Shown: positions 36,352-50,601 of the stretch, piece after piece
How the letters are laid out: each line of letters begins with the position of its first letter
Numbering within the stretch: the first letter of the stretch is position 1
Origin: Torreya grandis
Lineage: Eukaryota; Streptophyta; Pinopsida; Cupressales; Taxaceae
Length of the DNA stretch: 64,000 bases
Direction: 5' to 3'
Assembly (NCBI GenBank): GCA_037957365.1
Contig: JARHVA010004255.1
Coordinates: forward strand, 893,001-957,000
The notes under the pieces: generated by a model
What the model saw: the letters and a program-made list of their open reading frames with translations, nothing else
What the model was told of the DNA's origin: nothing
The model's database searches: none
Translations under genes and position numbers: made by a program

Positions 36352-38017
36352 AGAAAGATTTCTACTTTCTAGGTAAGGAGGGCTAATTAGGCCTAATTAG
36401 AAAGAGACGATGAGCTAAAAAAGACACTTCCACTCAAATTTGGGTCACCAAATTTTGTGTGTAATTGTAAGAGATTAATGGTATCCAAACTAATTTTTTT
36501 CCCATGTTTAATTCCATATTTTTCTAAACAAGGAGATCTACCTGTTTGGAGGGTTACACAGGATTGAGAGGAAATTCAAGATTTTGGTGGAAAACCATGT
36601 CTTTTTGGGAAATTAATATCTTAAATTATCTTGTTCCAAGTCTCATATGATATTGATAAGGAATACATGGATGAAATTTTCATTATTGAATACAATCTCA
36701 ACATTTCCCTTCTACGCCATTTTGAAGAATGAGCTTTTTAAGGGGTCAAAACATTAAATCATTGAATAAGGCTTATAATAAGTTTTTTCAAGGAAAATAC
36801 ATCTATTCTATGCCACATGTAAGGCAATAAAAATTCAATAATTATATGGAAGTAATTTGAAGAGTTTGAAAAGGTCTCTAATACCCTAACAAGTCCTTCT
36901 TCCCCTCATATGCCAAGAAATGAGGCCAACTCAAATGAATATGAAGGGACCTATAACAACCTCAACCAAATATAAATAACTTCTAAATGGAGAATAAGAG
37001 TTAAATTTAAGACTTTAATGGTATTTATAGACCTAATTTCATGAAAAAACCTTGTTCATCAAGGAAGACATGCAACCAAGAATATAAAGTTCTTGAGCAA
37101 GGATTTAAGGACTTGAAAGGGTCAAACTCCACCAATCAAGGATGAAGACTTCATGAACTTTTCATACTTCCAAATCAAGAACACATTAACCACTACATCA
37201 CTTTTGGAAAATAAAAGGAAGAGATAATCAAGGGAATGCTACATAGGAGTCAAAGGTGTGGTTGAACAAAGAAGGATTTCCTATCTTTGGGCTGCATTTT
37301 TTCCTTCTCCTATCTTCACTTCTATATTGTACTTTAATTTTCATAATAACATATCATTATATGATTTGTATATGATGAAATTCTACCAAAATTTTGTATT
37401 AGACCTCTTAAATAAATAAATAATGCTATTTCCCCCTATTTTTAGGTGATTATATGTAGTGTATTTGTGAATTATATTGATTTAACTTAGTGAATAAATT
37501 ATTTCCTATTTTATTTTCTAATTTTTTCACCTTATTATAGCCTTTTTAAATTATATAGGTCATACTAAGTGTCTAAGATCAATCTTTTTCCAAGATTATA
37601 AGTGAATATACCAAATTTTCATTCCTTACATGTTAAAACTAAGTGTTGTAGAGGCCTTTATTTGAAACAATGTAGTATAATATATGTAACTGAAGTGAAG
37701 TGAATGTGTGTAGGATAATTAGTCTTCAAGGAGAGTCATTTATAATAATAAGTGGTATAAAACATTGGTGCATCATCCCCTTTTAATTTTTTCAAGACAA
37801 TTTTAGTTTAAGAACCATCCTTACACCCCTTTTCCTTCATTATAAATCAATAGTTAGTAAAATTAGAGTAGAATTGAGTGAGTGCATCAAAAGAACTAAC
37901 CATATATCTAGATATTCCTTCCACCTCAAGGTTAACCATACTTGTAAAGGATTCCATTATTTTAGTAAGAGTGGGAATAATCACACCTTCTCACAAGGGT
38001 TGCACTAATGATTGACA
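36352..38017 (-). repeat. gypsy LTR, minus orientation (copy 3, truncated)
   Basis: Read on the minus strand it starts TGTCAATCA at 38017 and runs parallel to copy 1 for about 1.7 kb, to about 36352 ('tctactttctagg', matching the complement near 27120). The distal third of the LTR and any PBS are absent. It is inverted relative to copies 1 and 2. Confidence 0.75.
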
Positions 38018-38299
38018 ATAAGGATTTAAGTGCATATAGTAAAAGAAAGAATGGTATCATAGAAATGAATGCCCAAAGATCAAAATAAATGTGTATTAAA
38101 TTTATATATTGGTCAGACATGATACATCTCACTATCATTTTATAAAATAGTATGACAATAATCCATAGACCTTACATTGTAATCTATACAAGTCACCTAA
38201 TCATGATGAGAAGATTTACATATCTCTATAGGAATTAAAGGAATACATAACAAATAATGTGTTTATGATCATTACACAGAAAATAAATACCCCAGCTCA

Positions 38300-38929
38300 A
38301 ATAATTCCCAAACTAGAAGTTAGTATGGTAGGTAAAACACAGTCAGGTACATCATATTTTTCTCGAGAACATTAACATAAACATTTAGGTATGGTAGGTT
38401 GAACACTAATATTATAGACATGGACATCTTAACCCCATAACTAGACTCCTCAAATTCCCTAGACACAATAAGTAACTTGGGTACCATCACTTCCATAATA
38501 TCAATATGGTGGGTATAATGGACAATAAAAATAATAAGGGTGGAATGGTCAATAGGCCTCTAGGAGACTTGGGCCAAAATAATCAAATACTTGGGGATTT
38601 CAATAAAATAGGAGAGGATATAAAGGGGGTAGAGGAGGATATCAAGGTGGTCCATAAGGAGGTGGAGGAAATAACTCCCAATGAAATCCAATATAGTATT
38701 ACTTATGTAGAGAATTTAATGATATACAAATAAATTATACCATGAACCCTTAATGACAATCCTACTATACTTACTATAGGGTCATTGATTAGCATAACAT
38801 AAAGGATTATCCATTTTTGGATAAATAATTCATGGAGAAGGTAGAAAGGAATGTGAATATAGTTAACACACAACCCTAAGAGGATGTTGTTTTCCAAGCT
38901 ATTACATACCAAAAATATGTGGAATAAGG
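38300..38929 (+). pseudogene. gypsy gag C-terminus, left half of nested target
   Basis: A + strand Gly/Arg/Gln-rich tract near 38506-38690 (RGGYQGGP-like in one frame, LGQNNQ in another) is followed by blocks typical of a plant gypsy gag-protease linker, for example RVIDQHNIKDYPFL (near 38785) and RNVNIVNTQP (near 38850). The sequence stops at the copia insertion at 38930 and resumes at 45787. Frameshifts are present. Confidence 0.55.
38925..38929 (+). other. Target-site duplication TAAGG (left)
   Basis: Identical to 45782-45786 on the other side of the minus strand copia element. Confidence 0.9.
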
Positions 38930-39272
38930 TGAAACAGTGTGCCAAGATCTATGAATATATTTCATGCAATCAATGTTGAACCCTATCAGGTAGTGTGACA
39001 GCTCTAAAATTCCAAGAGAAGGAAAATAATGCATTACCTGATTATTGTAAAAAGTGGATGAGTCAATTAACCTTCCAAAAAGGAAAAGTGGGGTACATAT
39101 AGATAAAATTAGATCAAAATAAGGAATCCTTTAATTTTCTTAATTAACTAATCAAAATTAAATATAATTCACCTATGGACCCTTTATAACTAACCTAAGG
39201 AAGCTTAAATAACATAGAATGGCTATATGACTATGTAGGAAAAACCCAATGGCAAAAACAACTACACTAACA
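38930..39272 (-). repeat. 3' LTR of minus copia
   Basis: 343 bp. On the minus strand it begins TGTTAGTG and ends in TTTCA. It matches 45435-45781 along its length. Its TG/CA ends are intact. Confidence 0.93.
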
Positions 39273-39283
39273 ACCCCCACCTT
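39273..39283 (-). other. Polypurine tract of minus copia
   Basis: On the minus strand AAGGTGGGGGT lies directly before the 3' LTR. Confidence 0.8.
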
Positions 39284-39409
39284 AAGCATAGCTTAGGTGA
39301 GATGAAAATTAGATCTTGGCATTGAAATCCTGATGGGGTACCCAAGTACATAGTGATGAACCTCCATAGGAGGAAGAAGATGGTGAAGCAGCCCTAACTC
39401 CAATGAGAC

Positions 39410-40960
39410 CTCATAGATGAACAAATTTACTCTCTATGAAAGGCTTGGTCAGAATATCTACAATTTTCTTTGATTTTAGATAGTATCAAAGATCAATGAC
39501 TTGCTTGTTGATAAGTTCCCTAATTAAATGTTTATTAATTTCTATGTGCTTGGTCCTTTGATGGAGAACTAAATTCTTAAAAATCTAGATACTGATTTGG
39601 TTGTCACAATAGATGATTGTTAGCTTATGAAACTAGACACCAAACTTAGTGAGAATCCCCTTAAGCTAGATTACTTTAGTGGTGGCATTGACAAACCCTC
39701 TGTGTTTTGCCTTTATGGATGATAAAGTAATTACATGTTGCTTCTTGCTTGAACAACTTACTAGACCCAAAGCAAGTGAGAAACTTTAGCCTAAAGTGGA
39801 ATTTTGACTCTGAATATCTCTAGCACAATCTAAATCTATGTATCTAATAAAATAAACCTATATTCCTACTCCATAGTGTATCTAATAGTTTTACAAACCC
39901 TAAATGTAGTGAAGAATCTACTTTGTTACTTTTCAATGCAACTCATGTGGCTTTTACATAAACTAAGAAACTAAACCAACTTCATAGGATATGTCAAGTC
40001 TAGTGTGTGTGAGATAGATAAGAGTATCCATGAGTTACTAATATGGTGTTGCATCAATGATTGGTATAGGACATTCAACCTCAAGCTTTACACTAGGTAA
40101 GAAGGGAGTAGGTGCTGGCTTAAAATTAGTCATGTTAAACCTCACAAGAAAATCAAGAGAATATTTAGATTTTGATAAAGTTATCTCAAAATTTGATTGA
40201 ATGATTTCAATCCCAAGAAAATAGTTCAGTAATCCCATTTCTATTATTGAAAATCTATTTGAAAGTGTAGCTTTCACTACTGAGATGGATGATCGTGAGC
40301 TCCCTATAATTAGGAAGTCATCCACATAGAGAACTAAGATCAATAGAAAATCATCCTACAATAAGATGTAGACATTTAGATCTGAGTGACATTTGGTGAA
40401 CCTGACTATGAAGAGAAACTAGTCCATCTTAGCATACCATGTTTGAGTTTGAAGATAGATTTCTTGAGTCTGTAGACCAAGGAGGTATATTCCACAAAGC
40501 CCTTTGGTGGCTCCTTATATATCTCTTCCTTGAGGTCACCATGTATAAAATCACTCTTGATGTCCATTTGGTGAAAATCCCATAGATGTATAGTTATGAT
40601 GGCTAGAGTGAGTCTTATAGACGTCATCTTGGCCATATAAGCAAATGTCTCAATGTAGTCTATGCTAGGCACCTGAGAAAACCCCTTTATAACTAGATGA
40701 GATTTTTACTTATCAATTGACCCATCTACATCATACTTGGTCTAATAAATCCATTTACATCATACCAAATTTCTTCCTTTAGGAAGAGGGACCAAGTCAC
40801 ATGCTTTGTTCTCAATCAAGGAACTATACTCTTCCTACATGGCACAATCCAATTTTGGAATTTCAGATGCCTCATGAAAGGTTTGTGGATATGAGGCAAT
40901 GGAAAATTAGGCATGTGATGTCCCCTAAAACTATTATCATGTCTACATTGTATCTAATGG
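39410..40960 (-). pseudogene. copia RT-RNase H pseudogene (minus)
   Basis: Two open pieces carry most of it: 40672-40406 (SIDYIETFAYMAKMTSIRLT, then HQMDIKSDFIHGDLKEEIY) and 40343-40038 with the catalytic YVDD at 40328-40317 (LVLYVDDFLIIGSS) and LNYFLGIEI. RNase H is more decayed and ends near 39440 with a DILTKPF-like block. The catalytic YVDD is intact, but stops and frameshifts separate the parts. Confidence 0.9.
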
Positions 40961-41279
40961 ATTTCCAACCCATCCTCCAACACTTTGAAGTGTCTGTCTA
41001 GACCAAATAGGGCTAGAATTGTATGAGATTAGAGAATTAGGAGGTGAGTCCTCATCATCTATAGTGTGAGTGTGAGATGGAGGAGAAAAATAATCATCAA
41101 TGATCTCATTTCTTGAACTTGAATAAGAATAATAAGAGTCATCCTCATTAGTAGAAGGATCTTGAGGTGGATCTATGTCACTATCTAAAGTGGAATCAAT
41201 GTCTAATGAAACTTTTTAAGAGTTTGGAGTGACAGGATTGTGTTCAAGTGGGCCCTTAAAAAACTCTACATTCATTTCA

Positions 41280-42188
41280 ATGAAAAAATAATGATTTTCA
41301 AGATGGAGAATCTTGTATCCCTTAACACCTTATACATACCTCACAAAGATGCAAGACTAACTCTGAGGGTCCATTGCCTTGCATTTTCTTCTTAGGAACA
41401 CAAGCCATTACTGGTGATCTAAACACTCAAAAGTGATCTACTATAGGTTTATGACCATCCAAAGATTAAAAATGAGTTATTCCATTTAAGGCTTTGTGTG
41501 GAACTTAATTTTAAATGTAGCATACACAGTTGATTGCTTTGACCCAATATTGAGGAACAAGAGACTTTGATTGAAGCATGCAATTTACCATTTCATTCAA
41601 GGTATGATTCTTGCATTTAGCCAAACCATTATACTAAGGAATATATGCAACTATGTGTTGTATCTCAATCCCCTCTAATATGTAAAATATCTCAAACCTA
41701 TTATTGACATACTCTTTTCCATTGTCAGTCCTTAAGCTTTTAATGGAACATTCTGACTACTTCTCCATAAGTGCCTTATAGTCCATAAAGTGATCAAAGA
41801 CCTTAGAATTTTTCTTGAGAAAAAAACCTATGTGTACCTTGAAAATTCATTGATTAATGTGAGCATGTATCTTGTCTTATTAAATGAAGGTTTTTGAAAT
41901 GGACCTGCTAAGTCACTATGAACTATCTATAGCTTCTGTTTGGATATCCTTGTTTTACCCTTGTCATATTTCTCTTCTAGATGCTTTCCAAGAATTCAGA
42001 AATTACATATGTCATCCAAGAATTCAACTTTAGGTAACCCTAAAACCATGTCTTGATGACTAAGTTTCTCTAGGTAATGATAGTTTAAATGACCAAACCA
42101 TTCATGCCATATTTTACTTACTCCATCTGCATGAGTAAGCAGTGTAATTAAGGGCTGATTTGTGGAAAATTTTGAGAAGGTATACAGA
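41280..42188 (-). pseudogene. copia integrase pseudogene (minus)
   Basis: The zinc region (WHEWFGHLNYHYLEKLS, then LPKVEFLDDICNF) is followed by IVHSDLAGPF (first Asp, about 41925), RTDNGKEYVNN (second Asp, about 41730) and NGLAKCKNHTLNEM near 41625. There the family's catalytic Glu is Lys (GAG to AAG would do it), so this integrase is dead at the active site. The 722-bp solo LTR separates it from protease. Confidence 0.88.
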
Positions 42189-42193
42189 ATAAA
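42189..42193 (+). other. Target-site duplication ATAAA (left)
   Basis: Identical to 42916-42920 after the solo LTR. Confidence 0.9.
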
Positions 42194-42915
42194 TGTTAGG
42201 GTGTGGAGCTAAAAGCTTCACCAAGGAGCATACTAAAACAGGTTCGGGTCTACACAGACGCTGGCGTCGGTCAGGAGCGATCGACGTCGGTCATAGCAGT
42301 TGCAGAGGCGCCGATGTCAGCAGTAGGGTCGGCCGACAACGGTCACAGGCGAACAGGTAGGAACCGACGTCGGTTACCTGTGTGTCTAGAAAGCGATTTC
42401 CGTGGATAGAAGCGAGTGTTTGCATGATGAGTTTGAGTTGTAGTCTCAAGCTCGCGTCTCTATTATTAGCAATATTATTTTTAGAGCCCTTGTTGAAGAG
42501 GATTAACTGTTTGTTGTAAGAGCATGCTTAAGTTTCCTATTTCTATATGTAGGAAAGATATTCTTAGCTTAGAGTAGTAGAAGAGTGTAGAACTGTAATA
42601 GTAGAACATTGTGAATGTTTGAAGGACAGTACAGAGTTGCATCAATCCAGGTTGTTGGATTTGAGTGTACTTGAGAGAGAGCTCTTGAGGAATAGAGATC
42701 TAGTGAGAGATCTTGTGTGCATCTGAGAGAGGTGTGGAAGAACAAAGTTTCTTCATTGTATTCCTATTGTAAAGAGTTTCAATACAAGTTTTCAGGGTGT
42801 TTTCTTATATATCTTGTTCTGTGTTATTTATCATTTCAGTTACTTATCTATCTGATTTATTTCCGCATTTATTGCTGTCACAAGTGTAATCTATTGTTGG
42901 TTTGATCCCCCAACA
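42194..42915 (+). mobile_element. Solo copia-type LTR, CpG-rich, recent
   Basis: 722 bp bounded by TGTTAGGG and CCCCAACA with an exact 5-bp duplication ATAAA, and no internal domain, so it is the product of LTR-LTR recombination. The first 260 bp are far richer in CpG than anything else in the window (22 CpG counted by hand between 42243 and 42457). They contain repeated palindromic ACGT-core sites: CGACGTCGG at 42282-42290, CCGACGTCGG at 42364-42373, and GTCGGCCGAC in between. The 3' part has the usual T-rich R/U5 composition (ttgtattcctattgtaaag). The open frame 42203-42409 is incidental. Orientation is taken from the U3-like to U5-like order and is less certain than the ends. Confidence 0.9.
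42282..42373 (+). promoter_or_regulatory. Repeated ACGT-core palindromes in solo LTR
   Basis: CGACGTCGG (42282) and CCGACGTCGG (42364) share the ACGT core bound by plant bZIP factors, and GCGTCGG (42264) is a half-site. Placement in the U3-like part of an LTR suggests enhancer elements. Binding is inferred, not shown. Confidence 0.4.
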
Positions 42916-42929
42916 ATAAATTGATGATT

Positions 42930-43290
42930 AGCCTTCCCATAAGCTATTGAAGTGTCACTATGTAGCTCCTTGATGACCACTAAATTAGGTGTGAACTCAA
43001 ATTTCTTACTTACACCTATGTGAGTGATTTGATATACTGATACAAGATTGGTGGATAGTGAAAGAAAAAACTAAAAAAATCATTGAAGGTCCCATCACTT
43101 ACTTATAATAATCCTTTAACACTAACTTCTATTGAAGTATCATCACCTATGATAATTAAATGCACATAACATGGCTCTATTTTTTAAAATAGATCCTCTA
43201 AGGAGGCCATGTGATAGAAATCACCTGAGTCAATAACCCAAGTCAAAGGACGAGAAGCTACTAAAATCGATGCCTTGCCCTTATTTTTAC
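42930..43290 (-). pseudogene. copia protease pseudogene (minus)
   Basis: VIDSGDFYHMASLED contains the DSG active site at 43231-43223, followed by the flap-like IIGDDTSIEV region. It is placed between gag and the solo LTR. Downstream frames are broken by stops. Confidence 0.8.
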
Positions 43291-43299
43291 CATTTTTCT

Positions 43300-44229
43300 A
43301 TCTTTAAACTTTGTAGAATCTTGTGATAATGTGTTCTGAGATGAGGATTCAGGGACATTGATGTTTTTCTTCTCAATCATCTTAGTCAAGGTGTCAATCT
43401 TCTTTTTCATGCACTAAGATTCATCACACCCAAGTTTCTTTCAAAAGTTACATTTGAGTTTATCCTTATTAGGTTTCCCACTTGAGGAGGACTCATTTGA
43501 TGATGCATTTAGCTTGGCATCTAATCTATGATTCTTCTTGTGCTCATGATTAGGTTTAAACTATTTCTTCTCCTGTCTCTCATTGTTAGAAGGCTTCTTC
43601 TTATCTTGATTGACAATCAAAGAATGTGATTTTGAATACTTTAGTGCACCCATTTAAACCAAGTTATCTTGTTCCTAGGTTAGATTGGCAATAAAATCAT
43701 CAAATGATGGCATTTTACAAGTGGATCCAAGTGCACATTTGGTAGCATGAAATGTAGAGATGAAAACTTAATAGTCATGACCTAATTTTCTAAGCATGGA
43801 TAAAATCAATTGGTCATCTATTTTATCAATGCCATATTGTTTCAACTAAAATATTAGTGATTTAAACTTTGTAAATAAATATTTTAGGGTCTCATAGTCA
43901 CCTAGGCTCAATGTGATGAGCTCATTATCTAGATCATGATTACTCATAATGTCCTGCACTCCAAAAAGCTTGTCTAGGATTGTCTAGACTTCATTCAGAG
44001 TTTTTACATATTCAACATGAAATAGGAGGTCAAGAGACATTGATAGTCATAGAAACCCATATGATTCATCATATTTATTATAACACTTAACCTTGCTTAC
44101 ATCTATAGATGGCTTAGTTTCCTCACCCATAGTAATATGATAGAGTCCTTTACCTTTCAAAGTGGGTTATATTTTATACTTCCATTTTAGATATTTAACT
44201 AGTGTGAGTGGTTTGATTTTTAGATCCAT
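43300..44229 (-). pseudogene. copia Gag pseudogene (minus)
   Basis: The frame starts at the ATG 44229-44227 and reads MDLKIKPLTLVKYLKWKYKI. The copia gag core follows (DNELITLSLGDYETLKYLF, then GIDKIDDQLILSMLRKLGHDY). A Lys/Ser-rich linker leads to a zinc knuckle at 43452-43411, where the CCHC pattern is spoiled: the second Cys is a stop and the His is Cys. About 310 codons, normal for the family; five or more stops interrupt it. Confidence 0.85.
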
Positions 44230-45420
44230 TAGTGTAGATTAAAATGAGAAAAATTATATAATTTAAATAAAAACAAAAAAATATAAAGAACATAGTACAA
44301 GTACCCCCTAAGCTATCAACAATACTCCCTTAAAGTTACAATTCACACATGCTCAGTCTTGGATGTTAGACATAGTCAAGAATACATTTATGAGAAATTA
44401 GTGTGAGAAAGTATGAGAGGAACATCATGCACAAATGATAATGCATCCAAGAGGAAAGGTACAAAGGTTTGAACAAAGTTTTAAGATATTAAACCCTATA
44501 AAAATTGATGTTACAAAAGTCCTAAAACATTGTCACCGATGTGTAGAGCTTGAGAAAATATTCACTTTCAAAAAAAAATGGCACCCAAAAAGGAGCTACG
44601 GATTAAAATTTATAGCATTTACAAGTTCTCACTCCCACATACTCCTAGACCCTTTCCAAAAATGAAATATTTTTTTAGACTTCCAAAATGTTGATTGGGT
44701 CTTATAGTGTTGATTGATTTTTGTCAACTAATTTACTTTGAGCTTTTGATATAGTAAGACTACTCCAAAATCTTGATTCAGTCTTACAGTGTTGATCAGG
44801 TTTTGTCAATTGCTTTACATCAGGATTTTGATATAGTAAAACTACTCTAAAATTTTGATTCATTCTTACAATGTTAATTATGGTTTTCCAACTACTTTAC
44901 TATTATTGCAAATTAGTAGTGCCACTACTAAATCATGATTGCTTCTTCCAAGAGTAATTTTAGATTTTCAAATAACTTTACTTAACTTCACAAAAATGAT
45001 GCAAAGTAATGTCAAAATCTCGAATGGGTCTAGAAAACAAGTTATAGTACTTAGAAAACCTAATTTGGTTTAAAATCAAGTAATGGCCCTCCGCAAACTT
45101 TATTTGGTTTATACGCTTGTTTTTAGGGTTTGTGGGCTTGATTACTTAGTTCATATAGATGTCTAGCCATATGGAAGAAATAGAATTTTTGGAAAGTCTA
45201 TGAACTTTCACAAAAATATAAGAAAAACCATTTTAGATTTCAAAAAACCCATAAAACATATGCAAATATATTTTTCATCAAAGTAATTTTAAAATGAGTT
45301 TTGAGGTAGAATAATAAAATTCCTCCAAGGTCAAAAATGATAGCCAAGATAGAAGAAAAATTAGCAAGGTGAATGCATGAAGGATCTTATTAGGTAGTCT
45401 GATGGAAGAAGCTATCATGA

Positions 45421-45432
45421 AAGCTCTGATAC
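45421..45432 (-). other. Primer-binding site of minus copia
   Basis: On the minus strand TATCAGAGCTTT, a few bases from the 5' LTR, matches the core of the initiator-Met tRNA site (TATCAGAGC). Confidence 0.85.
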
Positions 45433-45434
45433 GA

Positions 45435-45781
45435 CGAAAGAGTGTGCCAAGATCTCTGTACAAATTTTACATAATCAATATTTAATCCTATGAAAGAGTG
45501 TGAGAGCTCTAAAATTCTAAGAGAAGGAAAATAATGAATTACCTAGTTATTGCAAAAAGTGAATGAGTCGATTAACCTTCCAAAAAGAAAAAGGGGGGTA
45601 CATATAAATAAAATTAGGGAAACATGAGGAAGCCTCTAATTTTCTTAATTAATTAATTAATTAAATTTAAATATAATTAGCCTATGTACCCTTTATAACT
45701 AACCTAAGGAATATTAAATAACATAGAATGGCCATACAACTGTGTAGGCAAAACCTAGTGGGAAAAAGAACTACACTAACA
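45435..45781 (-). repeat. 5' LTR of minus copia
   Basis: 347 bp, partner of 38930-39272. Its terminal CA has become CG on the PBS side. It is followed by TAAGG (45782-45786), the right target duplication. Confidence 0.93.
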
Positions 45782-45786
45782 TAAGG

Positions 45787-47130
<1,344 letters not shown>

Positions 47131-50100
47131 TCTATGGATGGTGTTGATGTTTGTTCTTATTGTTATGTTAAGGCATTAATGTTATCATTGATATCAAAGG
47201 TAATTGAGTGTTATTGATGTCACAAAAGTTTTCATGTGAAGATACATGAAAGAGAGTGTTGAATTGCTTGTTATGATAATGTCTTATTGACAAAGTTCAT
47301 AAGAACAAGTCTATGTACATAAGATGTATTGAGAAGCCTAATCATATCTTGGTAAAGACTTGAATAGTGAATCTTGGTGAAGTGAGTGAGATAAGTCTTT
47401 TGAGATTATTTTATCATGGTATGAGGTTCTTTAGCATGAGTATGAGTTTTACAATGCATCTATAGTGATAGGAAAATCTCAAAGTGGTATGGTGCCATAG
47501 GTTTATTTGATGGACTAGTTATTGAGCATAAATATGGCTTGTAGAGGTATGGTGATGATGATATGGGTATGTATGGACTTTAATTTGTGATATATAAATT
47601 TAGATCATGATATAAATATGTAGAGTAATTCACATGACTCTCATAGTGAGCCAAAGGGATAAGTTCTTCATTGGTGGTCATCTCATAGACCTTATCTTAA
47701 GACCCTAAGTGGAATGATGAGGTATCATGATCATGTTTGGAGGCTTGTGAGATCATTTGAGATTTATAATAGGTTTGATATGTTTTTTTAAGAGTTACCA
47801 TGACGTTTTAAGTTTTGAGTTGAAGGAAAAAGCATAAAAAGTGAAGTTAAGGTCTCTTGAGTGTTAAAATGAGGATTTATAGACTTAAGAAGGAACTTTT
47901 GATTATTTTTGGCATGTGTGACTATTGAATGGGAAGCTAAGATCATAGGTATATATGGAAAAGGGTTTTATAAATATTTTCCAATCATTAGGAGTTGGTT
48001 TTAGGGATAGATCTGTATGAACAAATGTTAAGAATGAAAATTGGTTAAAAACCTTCTTAAAACCCTCATGATGATCTCATATGGAATATTTTGATGGAAA
48101 TGGCTCAGAATGGATTGGTTAAAATATTTTCATGATTTTATCATGTATAATACTCTCTTAGGTAATTTTGAGTGGCATTGATCTATCAAATGAGTGAGTA
48201 AAAGCTACAAGAAAACTCTTATTTCTCAAAAATTTGGTATAGTAGGTAGGGTTGACTAAGTCAAAGTTGAATAATGGATGGAGTTTGAAGTTTGAGACTT
48301 ATTTATCATGATCATGATGATTTTTAAGAAGGTTACATAAGTCAAAATTTCTAAACTGATCATAGAATATGACCTATCATTAAAATACCTAGTGAGGAAG
48401 ATAGTGAGAAAACCAGGTAGGAGTGAGAATGATATTAGGGATGAGTTGTATTAGATTAGGAATGGATTAAATTTAATTTTGTTTATTTTCAATACCTATA
48501 ACATATATACATATTGGTTATATTTTTTCAAGGTCATTAAAAATGTTGAAAATGTTGTTGATAATATGATCTATCTAGTGAAGATGAGATATTAAAGTTG
48601 TAAGGTTCAAAGTTTGGTCTATATATTTCATATTTTACATTTTAAATCTATAAATTTGTGTTTATATATGTTATAAATATATCATAGGATCATAAAATGT
48701 CTAAATAGTTCTTGAAAGTGTCTACATAGGTTTTGGAATACAAAATCACCATGACTAGTACTTAAGACAAAATGATAGTTTTGGGCATGTAAGATGGAGT
48801 GATGAGTTTGATATGTTATATCATGAGTTTATGTTTAAAATTAAAATTTTTATGTTATTTTATATGTATATAACATATAAATTCTTTATTTAATGTTGAG
48901 ATTCACTTTATTAAGTTGTAAAATGTAAGCCAAAATGGCTTATCTAGTTGTGTAAGGACTATGGGAGAGAAGATCAACAAATTGGTCAGCAAGACCAATG
49001 GTTGAGACTATATACTATGATATATCTATTTTAATATGTTTTATATGTCACAAATTAGATATTAATATTCATTATGTGTCTTTAAAGTGTCCTTAGAGGA
49101 TTCAAATACAACATTCTTCATTACTATGTTTTTAGAGCTACAGATAGTTTTTTGTATGTGAGTGAGGATAATGTTTTTGAGTATTTATGTATAGTTTTAA
49201 AGATTAAAATTCACATTAATTTTTTATATAGGTCTCATATGTTAATTTTTATTCATGATAAACTCCTATGAATGGGAGAAAGGTTAAAGGTTCTTGACTG
49301 GGTTTTAAATCTTGTGTGTAGTTCTGAGTGAGCATTTGAAAGTGACCAGTTTGAGGTCTTTTTCCCATATGGTAAATATAATGGAATTTGGGTTAAACCT
49401 AAGGTAATTAAGGTCCTATATATTTTCTTTATTTATATTTTTATATGTAAAATTTGAGTGTATGCTTCAGTTTTGGTTGACATACTTTCTAGCAGTGAGG
49501 AGACCTAATTATGAGTAGGCCTAACGGTGTGGTTCAAGGAGTGAATCAAAGTAACAAGTGGTATGGACATAAATTAATGTTATAAAGGGTCTATTTTATG
49601 TTTATTTAATGTGTTTCATCCATGTTTTTAGTAACAATACGTTTAAATAAGGCTATGTGTAATGTGTTGCTTGAGATAGACTTAATGCATTAGGTCTCTA
49701 AGTAGGCTTAAAGAAGAAAGAGGTCTAAGTGAGTTTGGTTGACCTAATACTTATGTTATTTTGATTTATTATTGTGTGTGACATGTCCTAAGACATTTTT
49801 TTGGGTTTTAACCTAATGTATTAGTACTTTATCCAACCAATAGTGTGAATGATCTAGTGATTGGTATAAGTACAAGGCATAATAGGCCTATTTGTGTATG
49901 TAAGAGGAATGAGAGTAAAAGCAAATAAAAGATCACCTTAAGGAGAAAAATTAAGTCACGTAGACAATTAAAAGGGATTATATGATTATTCATGAATATC
50001 TAGTAGAAGTTTTAAATATGGATAACAAGGTTATATGACCTAATCAAGCCATATGAGAGTTTTTTTAGCAAAGTAGAAGAAGGGTAGATTTGTTTGCTTA

Positions 50101-50601
50101 AAGAGGAAGTTCTTATGGATTGATATCATGTTGATTTATAAATCATTAAATATACATCAGAGATGTGATATTGATGTATGAAGTGGACAGAGTAGATAGA
50201 GAGATGAATAAGAGGTTATCATTTGTTAATTGAGTAATAAGGTGTTGTAAAAGTGATCAAGTTTATCTTGGATGTGTTGGTGCTTATTCAAGAGGGATTA
50301 GGATATAAATTATAGGTTGGTTCTTTAAGAAGTGTCCTTAAAGTGGTTGAATTGGTCTTGAGTCACTTAGGGGGTTGGTACCTCACTAAATCTTGATCCA
50401 TTTCATATAAGATAGTATTCCAAGATGTGTGTCAATGGGTTTTATCCCCAATTAGGGTTTCCCAAATATATCTTGTTTTCATGTGTTGATATCTTACTTC
50501 ATGTTTATATGATTACTTCTCTATGCATTGTTTGATCACTAGATTGGTTTGTAAGGTTAATGAATGTTAAGTGAGAATAAATGAATATTTTAAGTCACTG
50601 A

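Larger units (their letters stand above)
38930..45781 (-). mobile_element. Ty1/copia LTR retrotransposon, minus strand, nested
   Basis: A 6.85-kb element with LTRs at 38930-39272 (3') and 45435-45781 (5'), a PBS next to the 5' LTR, a polypurine tract next to the 3' LTR, and an exact 5-bp target duplication TAAGG. The domain order on the minus strand is gag-protease-integrase-RT-RNase H. By hand alignment its LTRs differ at roughly 45-50 of about 340 positions, so it is older than the + copia at 8.5 kb. A 722-bp solo LTR of another copia (42194-42915) interrupts it between protease and integrase. It is inserted in a + strand gypsy gag. Confidence 0.95.

Noticed and set aside
42203..42409. 68-codon frame rich in Arg/Ala/Val
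   Set aside because: Lies wholly inside the CpG-rich U3-like part of the solo LTR; better explained by base composition.
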